Shown here piece by piece: positions 8,502 through 13,842 of a stretch of DNA of 13,842 nt; positions within the stretch are counted from its first letter, which is position 1; each line of letters opens with the position of its first letter. The translations under genes and the position numbers were made by a program. Source of the stretch: Rhodobiaceae bacterium (GTDB lineage: Bacteria; Pseudomonadota; Alphaproteobacteria; Parvibaculales; Parvibaculaceae); assembly GCA_002401305.2 (NCBI GenBank), contig NVSO02000026.1, positions 1 through 13,842 on the forward strand, in the 5' to 3' direction. The notes below the pieces were generated by a model. The model searched no databases, was not told the DNA's origin, and was given only the letters and a program-made list of their open reading frames with translations.

Positions 8502-9359
8502 ATGTCTCGTATTGCCTATGTCAACGGCCATTATTGTCCCCATAATAGGGCAGCCATCCATATCGAGGATCGGGGCTATCAATTCGCCGATGCGGTATAT
8601 GAGGTATGCGGAATACGGGGCGGGAAGATGCTCGATGAGGAGGCCCACCTCAACCGGCTTGATTGGTCTTTAGGGGAACTTCAAATCCCATGGCCAATGG
8701 CGCGCCGCGCTTTACAAGTCATCATGCGAGAAGTTATTCGGCGTAACCATATTCGTCATGGCATGATTTATCTACAAGTGAGCCGGGGCCAAGCCCGTCG
8801 CACTCATGCTTTTTCCAAACACATGACACCGTCGCTGGTCATTACCGCAACATCAACGTCGCGCCCCCAGAATGCGCAAACTCTCCCCCAGGCGGTCAGT
8901 GTGATTACCCGGCCCGACATAAGGTGGCAACGCGTTGACATCAAAACCGTCGCCTTATTGCCCAACAGTCTTGCCCGTCATGCAGCACAAGAAGCAGGGG
9001 CTAGGGAGGCCTGGTTGATTGATGGAGAGGGGAAAGTGACGGAGGGGTCATCTTCGAACGCGTGGATCGTTGATCAGCAAAATAGGGTGCATACCCATCC
9101 AATCAATGGACGGATATTAAACGGCACTGTTCGGCAGGCATTGATACGCCTTGCTCAAAAAGAGGGTATTGAGATCATCGAATCTCCGTTTACGCCGGAG
9201 GAGGCTTACAATGCAAAGGAAGCGTTTTTGACCTCATCGAACGCACTTGTGCAGCCAATCGATCAAATCGATGGTCATAAGATTGGAAATGGTTCCCAAA
9301 GTGAAGTTTCACAGCAATTGTGGCGGGCTTATTACATAGAAAACCAAATCGCCCCTTAA
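8502..9359 (+). CDS. dat: D-amino-acid aminotransferase (fold-type IV PLP enzyme)
   Basis: This 285-residue protein belongs to the aminotransferase class IV family. The N-terminal YQFADAVYEV (26-35) and the HLNRL arginine segment (49-53) are typical. The predicted PLP-binding lysine is K148 in DIKTVALLPN. TEGSSSN (180-186) carries the conserved glutamate (E181) that contacts the pyridine nitrogen. GRILNGTVR (203-211) and LTSSNALVQP (243-252) line the cofactor phosphate and substrate sites. D-alanine aminotransferase moves the amino group of D-alanine or D-glutamate to 2-oxoacids. The related branched-chain and aminodeoxychorismate enzymes share these motifs, but the length, the DIKT-x-x-LLPN motif and the location before hfq favour Dat. 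The ATG has AAGGAA (8491-8496) five bases upstream. It lies 34 bases after trkH and probably belongs to the same transcript. Confidence 0.88.
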   Translation: MSRIAYVNGHYCPHNRAAIHIEDRGYQFADAVYEVCGIRGGKMLDEEAHLNRLDWSLGELQIPWPMARRALQVIMREVIRRNHIRHGMIYLQVSRGQARRTHAFSKHMTPSLVITATSTSRPQNAQTLPQAVSVITRPDIRWQRVDIKTVALLPNSLARHAAQEAGAREAWLIDGEGKVTEGSSSNAWIVDQQNRVHTHPINGRILNGTVRQALIRLAQKEGIEIIESPFTPEEAYNAKEAFLTSSNALVQPIDQIDGHKIGNGSQSEVSQQLWRAYYIENQIAP

Positions 9360-9393
9360 CTTAAGCCAAGGTTCAGACTAGTCTTATTAGCCT

Positions 9394-9412
9394 AGCAAGG
9401 AACAACTTGCTT
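9394..9412 (+). terminator. Possible weak terminator after dat
   Basis: AGCAAG (9394-9399) pairs with CTTGCT (9406-9411) around a 6-base loop, followed by TTAAT. The stem is short and the T-run poor, so termination would be leaky at best. A nearby palindrome, AGACTAGTCT (9375-9384), is followed by TATT and is equally weak. Confidence 0.22.
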
Positions 9413-9421
9413 TAATCCGAT

Positions 9422-9439
9422 GCTCGCTTTAAAGCGAGC
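9422..9439. repeat. Perfect 18-base palindrome upstream of hfq
   Basis: GCTCGCTTTAAAGCGAGC is a perfect dyad of two 9-base arms with no spacer. It lies 75 bases before the hfq ATG and directly upstream of a TATAAC hexamer. A gapless, AT-centred dyad of this size looks more like a binding site for a dimeric regulator than a terminator, since no T-run follows on either strand. Its identity is unknown. Confidence 0.5.
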
Positions 9440-9444
9440 CAACT

Positions 9445-9450
9445 TATAAC
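9445..9450 (+). promoter_or_regulatory. Candidate -10 element of an hfq promoter
   Basis: TATAAC matches five of six positions of the TATAAT consensus. No good -35 hexamer is found 16-18 bases upstream; that position falls inside the 18-base palindrome. If used, transcription would start near 9457 and give a leader of roughly 57 bases before hfq. The 154-base gap after dat makes a promoter here plausible, but the call rests on one hexamer. Confidence 0.3.
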
Positions 9451-9513
9451 AAGAACGCCCTGCATGATGTGGAAATTTGCAGAAGCGTTCGGGTCCAATC
9501 CGCTGGATATGAC

Positions 9514-9756
9514 ATGTCAGATAAACACCAAAACCTGCAAGACACCTTCCTAAACCATGTCCGCAAGAACAAAGCCACTTTGACCATATTTTTGGTCAAT
9601 GGGGTCAAGCTTCAAGGGGTAATAACTTGGTTTGACAACTTTTGTGTGCTCTTGCGACGTGACGGTCATTCGCAATTAGTCTATAAACACGCTATCTCAA
9701 CAATCATGCCCGGCTCTCCCATACAGCTCTTTGAGGGAGAAGAGGACATAAACTGA
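9514..9756 (+). CDS. hfq: Hfq RNA chaperone
   Basis: This 80-residue Sm-like protein is full length for an alphaproteobacterial Hfq. [12 protein letters not shown] (7-18) is the N-terminal helix. [16 protein letters not shown] (28-43) covers Sm1, and YKHAIST (57-63) is the Sm2 signature, with K58 and H59 equivalent to the E. coli uridine-binding K56 and H57. The protein forms a hexameric ring that pairs small RNAs with mRNAs. The rim region reads R17-K18-N19-K20 instead of the arginine-rich patch of E. coli. I chose the ATG at 9514 because the protein begins there in related species. The frame stays open upstream to a GTG at 9469, which would add 15 residues unlike any Hfq. The ribosome binding site is weak (TGGA, about six bases upstream). 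The hflX gene follows. Confidence 0.97.
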   Translation: MSDKHQNLQDTFLNHVRKNKATLTIFLVNGVKLQGVITWFDNFCVLLRRDGHSQLVYKHAISTIMPGSPIQLFEGEEDIN

Positions 9757-9758
9757 TC

Positions 9759-9791
9759 CCCCAACGCAAATCCTCACGCGTTACGGTGGGG
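9759..9791 (+). promoter_or_regulatory. Hairpin in the hfq-hflX gap
   Basis: Just after the hfq stop, AACGC (9763-9767) pairs with GCGTT (9778-9782), and flanking CCCC (9759-9762) can pair with GGGG (9788-9791) across an asymmetric bulge. No T-run follows, so it is not a typical terminator. It lies 22 bases before the hflX UUG start and could affect ribosome access or protect the hfq 3' end. Only the pairing is seen; the role is inference. Confidence 0.35.
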
Positions 9792-9813
9792 CGGAAAGAT
9801 CAGGCAGCGTCCA

Positions 9814-11289
9814 TTGCCGACAGATAAAACAACATATGACGGTCCTCTCCAAGAAGGAGAGGGCGTCGATTTCGATAGCCAGCAGGGTAAAGCGCGCGCT
9901 GATTTTCACAATGAAGCGGAGGCGCCCACACGCGTGTGTGTTCTGACCCCTTGGTTTAAGGGAAATCGGTCGCCCGAAAACCTGCGCCGCACGCCTGAAG
10001 AGCGGATGGCAGAAGCGATCGGCCTTGCAGCCGCCATCAAGCTAGACGTCGTCCATTCCCAAATCATTCCTCTCTCCACTGTTCGCCCTGCAACGTTGAT
10101 GGGGACCGGTAAGCTTGAAGAAATTCGGCTGATGCTGGTGGAAAAAGAGATTGTACTGGTTGTCGTGGACACCAGCCTCAACCCTGGCCAGCAGCGCAAT
10201 TTGGAGCGCGCCTGGAAAGTGAAAGTTGTGGACCGTACGGGATTGATTCTCGAGATTTTTGGCGCAAGAGCCCGTACGCGTGAGGGACAGTTGCAAGTCG
10301 ACCTTGCCCATTTGAATTTTCAGAAAAGCAGACTGGTGCGCAGTTGGACCCACTTGGAGCGCCAACGTGGCGGCTCTGGTTTTCTGGGCGGTCCCGGTGA
10401 AACCCAGATCGAGTCTGATCGTCGTTACATCGAAGACAAAATCATTCGGTTGAATAAACTGCTTGAAAAAGTAAGACGCACGCGCGAGCTGCACCGCAAA
10501 AAGCGCCGTGATGCGCCTTACCCGGTTGTCGCTCTTGTGGGCTATACCAACTCAGGAAAGTCTACACTCTTCAATCGCATAGCCGGTGCAGACGTGATGG
10601 CTGAGGATCTTCTCTTTGCCACACTAGACCCAACAATGCGGGCTGTGACCCTCCCCAGCGGGCGCCGCATTATCCTGTCCGATACGGTGGGCTTCATTTC
10701 AGATCTGCCAACACATCTGGTTGCCGCTTTCCGCGCGACCTTGGAAGAAGTGCTGGAAGCCAAAGTTGTTATACATGTGCGTGATATTGCGCACGGAGAA
10801 GCTGCAGCACAAAAGCTCGACGTTATTGAGGTTTTGGACAAATTGGGCATGGTTCTTGAGGACGAAAAGAACATTGAAGTCCTCAATAAAATCGACTTGC
10901 TAGACGATGAGGGCCGTGCGGCCGTTCTAAACGAAGCGGAACTAAATTCCGATAAAGCAGCTCTTTCAGCGTTCACCGGTGAAGGAGTGGAGGCGCTTCT
11001 AGAACAAATTGACGTTATGTTCGCCGATACCGAAAATCACCTTTCGCTCAAATTGACGCCGGATGATGGAGCTGCAATGGCGTGGCTTTATCGTCATGGG
11101 CAAAATCTCGAGCAGGAGATTACCGAGGAGGGTGACACCATTCTGGAAGTACAGCTCAACCTTGCAAATCTTGGCCGTTTTGAAAAACAATATCCTCTAT
11201 TGGCCAAACAAGCCCAATCCAACTTTGAAAATGCAACGCATCGAGACGCAGACTTGGATTTGGACATTGATCTCGATACGGACGAATAA
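9814..11289 (+). CDS. hflX: HflX ribosome-associated GTPase
   Basis: This 491-residue GTPase has the HflX N-terminal domain (about 38-235, with GTGKLEEI, DTSLNPGQQRNLE at 119-131, and DRTGLILEIFGARART at 140-155) and the GGSGFLGGPGETQIESDRR linker at 186-204. The G domain follows: G1 GYTNSGKST (243-251), G2 FATLDPT (268-274), G3 DTVGF (290-294), G4 NKID (358-361) and G5 SAFTGEG (385-391). HflX binds the 50S subunit and, in E. coli, splits stalled or stressed ribosomes. The C-terminus ends in an acidic Asp/Leu repeat (about 478-491). The start is a TTG: no ATG or GTG lies between the in-frame hfq stop and the conserved domain, and the first in-frame ATG (codon 65) would remove conserved sequence. 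The upstream ribosome binding site is poor (CAGG, nine bases). Confidence 0.95.
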   Translation: MPTDKTTYDGPLQEGEGVDFDSQQGKARADFHNEAEAPTRVCVLTPWFKGNRSPENLRRTPEERMAEAIGLAAAIKLDVVHSQIIPLSTVRPATLMGTGKLEEIRLMLVEKEIVLVVVDTSLNPGQQRNLERAWKVKVVDRTGLILEIFGARARTREGQLQVDLAHLNFQKSRLVRSWTHLERQRGGSGFLGGPGETQIESDRRYIEDKIIRLNKLLEKVRRTRELHRKKRRDAPYPVVALVGYTNSGKSTLFNRIAGADVMAEDLLFATLDPTMRAVTLPSGRRIILSDTVGFISDLPTHLVAAFRATLEEVLEAKVVIHVRDIAHGEAAAQKLDVIEVLDKLGMVLEDEKNIEVLNKIDLLDDEGRAAVLNEAELNSDKAALSAFTGEGVEALLEQIDVMFADTENHLSLKLTPDDGAAMAWLYRHGQNLEQEITEEGDTILEVQLNLANLGRFEKQYPLLAKQAQSNFENATHRDADLDLDIDLDTDE

Positions 11290-12107
11290 TGGAACCCAGA
11301 TTCAAGCCCCTGTATAATTTACTCCGCCAAACCGCTGAAACAATAATTCTGCCCCGTTTCAACAATCTAGAGGCGGATGAAATTGAGGAAAAAAGCCCAG
11401 GGGATAGGGTGACCATTGCCGACAAAGAAGCTGAGCATCATTTGATTGCGGGCCTAAAAGCTATGGGAACGGACGCTCTTTTTCTGGGGGAAGAAAGCAC
11501 GGCCGAAAACCCCAAGCTATTAGAGTTGGTGGATCAGATCAAAACGCCCTATTGGGTGCTTGATCCAATAGACGGCACTCAAAATTTTATCGAAGGCAAT
11601 ACGACCTTTTGCACAATGATTGCGTTGGTCCAGCAAGGCCTGCCAGTCCTATCCATGATTTACTTCCCGCTCACCGATACTTTGTTTGCGGCTGAATTGG
11701 GCCGGGGTGCTTACCGGTTTGAGAATGGCGGGCAAGGGGAACGCTTAAGGGCGGGCCAAAGCCCAGAGCTATTTAACATGTCGGGCGCGCTCAACACCCA
11801 TTACACAGACGAAGAGCTGACCGACCGCCTAAACCATTTGGCGGACAGAGTTGAAACGCTAAAAAGTGAAAGATGTGCCGGCGTTGAATATAGTTTGCTC
11901 GCCCAAGGGCAAAAGGATTTCGCAAATTTCCACCGGATGCTTCCATGGGACCATGTTCCCGGTACATTATTGCTCAATGAAGCAGGGGGGGTCGTGCGCG
12001 ATGTAGACACCAATGCCTTCTACCGACCCAACGCCCTAAAGGGTAATTTCATGTTGGCTCGGGATATGACAGCTTGGGAACGCCTGCAGTCCGTCGTCGC
12101 CAGATAA
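11289..12107 (+). CDS. Inositol monophosphatase family phosphatase
   Basis: This 272-residue protein has the metal-binding signatures of the Mg2+-dependent phosphatase superfamily (IMPase, CysQ, HisN). GEES lies at 67-70 (E68), DPIDGT at 92-97 (D92, D95) and WDHVPG at 220-225 (D221). The family removes phosphate from inositol phosphates, histidinol phosphate or 3'-phosphoadenosine nucleotides. The third motif reads W-D-H-x-P-G rather than W-D-x-A-A-G, which by memory is common in an alphaproteobacterial subgroup of uncertain substrate, so no gene symbol is given. The ATG overlaps the hflX stop by one base (TAATG), so translation is probably coupled to hflX. The gene converges with mazG, leaving a 21-base gap with no obvious terminator. 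Confidence 0.88.
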   Translation: MEPRFKPLYNLLRQTAETIILPRFNNLEADEIEEKSPGDRVTIADKEAEHHLIAGLKAMGTDALFLGEESTAENPKLLELVDQIKTPYWVLDPIDGTQNFIEGNTTFCTMIALVQQGLPVLSMIYFPLTDTLFAAELGRGAYRFENGGQGERLRAGQSPELFNMSGALNTHYTDEELTDRLNHLADRVETLKSERCAGVEYSLLAQGQKDFANFHRMLPWDHVPGTLLLNEAGGVVRDVDTNAFYRPNALKGNFMLARDMTAWERLQSVVAR

Positions 12108-12128
12108 GGCGCGGCCAGAAGACCCCTA

Positions 12129-12971
12129 TTAGGACCGCTCTTCTTTTTTGGCTTGGTCCCACAAGAGGTCTAGGCCAGCCAAGTCCATCTCATCGAATGA
12201 TTTGTCCTCAGAAGAGAGAATTTCTTCGATGCGACCAAACCGGCGCCGGAACTTTTGATTGGTGCGCCGAATAGCGGCCTCAGGGTCAACACCTAGGTGA
12301 CGCGCAAGGTTTGCATACACAAAAAGAATATCGCCCAGCTCATCTTCAATTTTAGATGTGTCACGAGGCTCTTTGGTAATCTCTTGTGAAAGCTCCAGCA
12401 TTTCTTCATTCAGTTTATCAATGACCAAGGACGTATCTGGCCAATCAAACCCGACTTTGGCAGCTTTCTTTTGAAGCTTCACTGCTTGGGTGAGGCCGGG
12501 CATGACAACAGGCACATCATCGAGAAGACTGCGTGGCGCAGGCGCAGCCTGTCCATCAGCAGCGGCGGCTTGAAGCTTTGCCGCTTTCTCTTGGTCCTTA
12601 ATTTGATCCCAACGGCCCGCAACAGCACCGGCGGTTTTGCTGTCTTCATCCCCAAACACGTGCGGATGACGCCGGATCATTTTTTCAACGATCCCTTGCA
12701 CCACATCTGAAAAATCAAAAGCCTGTTGTTCAGCCGCCATTTGGGCATGAAAGACGACTTGCAGAAGGAGGTCGCCCAGCTCTTCTCGCAGGTCAACAAG
12801 ATTGTGGCGTTCAATCGCGTCTGCCACCTCATAGGCTTCTTCAAGCGTATGCGGCACGATCGATTTAAAATCCTGCTCAAGGTCCCAAGGGCACCCGCCA
12901 TCAGGATTACGCAATTGCGCCATGATCTTCAGCAAGGCTTGAATGGACCGGCTATCAGAGGGAAGGGACAT
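12129..12971 (-). CDS. mazG: MazG nucleoside triphosphate pyrophosphohydrolase
   Basis: This 280-residue protein is close to E. coli MazG (263) and has both MazG domains. The first has CPWD (27-30), EEAYE (44-48) and EELGD (63-67), then RRHPHVFG (100-107) and WDQIK (121-125). The second has NEEMLELSQE (188-197), EDELGD (209-214) and NQKFRRRF (238-245). The acidic residues coordinate Mg2+ for cleaving NTPs to NMP and pyrophosphate, a housecleaning role that also limits ppGpp-linked toxicity in E. coli. An alanine-rich stretch (about 129-147) linking the halves may account for the extra length. The ATG lies two bases after the gloC stop, with a GGGA inside the gloC end as a possible ribosome binding site, so the two genes form an operon. 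It converges with the IMPase gene. Confidence 0.96.
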   Translation of the reverse strand: MSLPSDSRSIQALLKIMAQLRNPDGGCPWDLEQDFKSIVPHTLEEAYEVADAIERHNLVDLREELGDLLLQVVFHAQMAAEQQAFDFSDVVQGIVEKMIRRHPHVFGDEDSKTAGAVAGRWDQIKDQEKAAKLQAAAADGQAAPAPRSLLDDVPVVMPGLTQAVKLQKKAAKVGFDWPDTSLVIDKLNEEMLELSQEITKEPRDTSKIEDELGDILFVYANLARHLGVDPEAAIRRTNQKFRRRFGRIEEILSSEDKSFDEMDLAGLDLLWDQAKKEERS

Positions 12972-12973
12972 GC

Positions 12974-13630
12974 TTATGCGATCCCAAGAACTTCGTCAGA
13001 CACATAAGGATTAGTGCGTCGCTCATGCTCAAAGCTCGACATAAGTCCGTGTCCCGGCACGAAGGCAATATCATCACCCAATACAAAAAGGCGATCACGA
13101 ATTGAATCAATCAATTGCTGGTGGTTGCCACGCGGAAAATCTGTACGGCCAATGGACCCTTGAAAAAGCACATCGCCAACGATCGCAATTTTGTGCTCTT
13201 GATTGTAAAAAATGACGTGGCCAGGTGTGTGACCGGGACAGTGGCGTACACGCAATTCATGTCCGCCAACGGTGACGGTATCTTCGTCTTTCAGCCAGCG
13301 ATCGGGCCGAAAATCATCAAAGACAGGAAAGCCATATTGCGCGCTTTGCTTCGGCAATTCTTCAATCAGAAACAGATCATCTTCATGAGGGCCTTCAATT
13401 TTCACGCCGTATTTCTTGGCCAATTCGCCGGCCGCAGAGGCATGGTCTAAATGGCCATGGGTCAGCAGAATCTTTTCCAACTTAACGCCGGTCTCCGACA
13501 TAGCCTGTTCCAAGCGCTCAATGTCGCCACCGGGGTCAACCAATGCGCCTAGTTTAGTGTCTTCATCCCAGATCAATGAGCAGTTTTGCTCAAACGGAGT
13601 GACCGGCACGATTGTGACTTTCAGGCCCAT
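12974..13630 (-). CDS. gloC: GloC/YcbL-type metallo-beta-lactamase-fold hydrolase (type II glyoxalase)
   Basis: This 218-residue protein belongs to the metallo-beta-lactamase fold and resembles E. coli YcbL (GloC, 215 residues) along its length, for example PFEQNCSLIW (12-21), the LVDPGGD segment, CPGHTPGH (131-138) and the IGRTDFPRG segment. The zinc-binding set is complete: THGHLDH (57-63, giving H58, H60, D62, H63), H134, D153 in GDVLF, and H194 in PGHG. GloC in E. coli hydrolyses S-lactoylglutathione, the second glyoxalase step. It lacks the C-terminal substrate domain of classical GloB. I chose the ATG at 13630 because GGAG (13639-13642) precedes it by eight bases. The open frame continues to a TTG at 13708, but those 26 residues have no family match. 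It is cotranscribed with mazG. Confidence 0.9.
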   Translation of the reverse strand: MGLKVTIVPVTPFEQNCSLIWDEDTKLGALVDPGGDIERLEQAMSETGVKLEKILLTHGHLDHASAAGELAKKYGVKIEGPHEDDLFLIEELPKQSAQYGFPVFDDFRPDRWLKDEDTVTVGGHELRVRHCPGHTPGHVIFYNQEHKIAIVGDVLFQGSIGRTDFPRGNHQQLIDSIRDRLFVLGDDIAFVPGHGLMSSFEHERRTNPYVSDEVLGIA

Positions 13631-13686
13631 GATATTTTCTCCAGCCAATTGGCAGTAAATAAGAGATAGGAGTGTTAGGTGCAGAT

Positions 13687-13730
13687 GGCGCCGCTGTCCA
13701 GTCGGCAAATAGAATAGAGTCCGCGGCGCC
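13687..13730. repeat. GC-rich inverted repeat in the gloC upstream region
   Basis: GGCGCCGC (13687-13694) and GCGGCGCC (13723-13730) are perfect 8-base inverted arms separated by 28 bases. They lie 57-100 bases upstream of the gloC start. As RNA on the - strand this would be a strong stem with a large loop in the gloC leader; as DNA it could be paired operator half-sites, each containing the palindrome GGCGCC. No T-run follows either arm, so a terminator is unlikely. I could not place a gloC promoter with confidence. Confidence 0.4.
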
Positions 13731-13790
13731 TAAAATGGGGCAGGCATTTCATAGGGTTTGGTGAGCATTTATTCAGTATTTAGAGGGAAT

Positions 13791-13842
13791 ATGCTTCTGA
13801 AGAGCTTCAGGGTACGAATCGCTGGAAATTCAAAACAGATGG
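13791..13842 (+). CDS. Possible 5' end of a divergent gene, cut by the window edge
   Basis: An ATG at 13791 is preceded by AGAGGG (13782-13787) with a short 3-base spacer and stays open for 17 codons to the window end (MLLKSFRVRIAGNSKQM). In the same frame a GTG at 13761, with ATAGGG four bases upstream, would add ten residues; a TAG at 13752-13754 closes the frame above. I do not recognise the product, and 17-27 codons are too few to prove coding. If real, it is transcribed divergently from gloC and shares the 13631-13760 region with it. Confidence 0.3.
   Translation, partial: MLLKSFRVRIAGNSKQM

Noticed and set aside
9375..9384. AGACTAGTCT palindrome after dat as a terminator
   Set aside because: A gapless 10-base dyad cannot form a useful hairpin loop, and the T-run is too short.
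13631..13708. Upstream extension of gloC to a TTG start
   Set aside because: The 26 added residues do not resemble the YcbL family, while the ATG at 13630 has a well-spaced GGAG and gives the expected family length.
1..13842. CRISPR arrays, tRNA/rRNA genes, insertion sequences, toxin-antitoxin or defence modules
   Set aside because: No regularly spaced repeats, RNA-gene signatures, transposase or terminal inverted repeats were seen; every sizeable open stretch is explained by conserved housekeeping or regulatory genes.

Overview
The window is a dense, ordinary-looking chromosomal segment of an alphaproteobacterium with roughly balanced base composition (my estimate by eye; not computed). The lineage call rests on gene order and protein type: ntrB-ntrC-ntrY-ntrX-trkA-trkH-dat-hfq-hflX is a recurring alphaproteobacterial arrangement, NtrY/NtrX is a largely alphaproteobacterial pair, and the 80-residue Hfq has the alphaproteobacterial form. 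I cannot name the genus. There are no insertion sequences, phage genes, tRNAs, rRNAs, CRISPR arrays or signs of horizontal transfer.

Layout. Bases 1-103 are the 3' end of ntrB. Then come ntrC (157-1596), a 229-base spacer, and the overlapping pair ntrY/ntrX (1826-5585), which are nitrogen and redox two-component systems. The potassium uptake pair trkA (5626-7002) and trkH (7010-8467) follows, then a D-amino-acid aminotransferase, dat (8502-9359). A 154-base spacer with a perfect 18-base palindrome and a TATAAC hexamer precedes hfq (9514-9756) and the ribosome-associated GTPase hflX (9814-11289, UUG start). An inositol-monophosphatase family gene (11289-12107) overlaps the hflX stop by one base. 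Everything to this point is on the + strand. On the - strand, converging on it, are gloC (13630-12974) and mazG (12971-12129), two bases apart. The last 212 bases hold the gloC leader, with a GC-rich inverted repeat, and perhaps the start of a divergent gene running off the end.

How the genes relate. NtrB/NtrC and NtrY/NtrX are paralogous sensor/response-regulator pairs placed in tandem. NtrC keeps the sigma-54-contacting loop (as GSFTGA), while NtrX has lost it, so the two regulators should act at promoters in different ways. TrkA (NAD-binding gating subunit) and TrkH (membrane pore) form a complete K+ transporter. Hfq and HflX link RNA-based regulation and ribosome rescue. MazG and GloC are housekeeping enzymes (nucleotide pool cleaning and thioester hydrolysis).

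I found no new biological system. The observations worth checking are small and mostly regulatory: competing hairpins that abut the ntrC ribosome binding site, the palindrome in front of hfq, the UUG start and upstream hairpin of hflX, the inverted repeat in the gloC leader, and the missing GAFTGA loop of NtrX.
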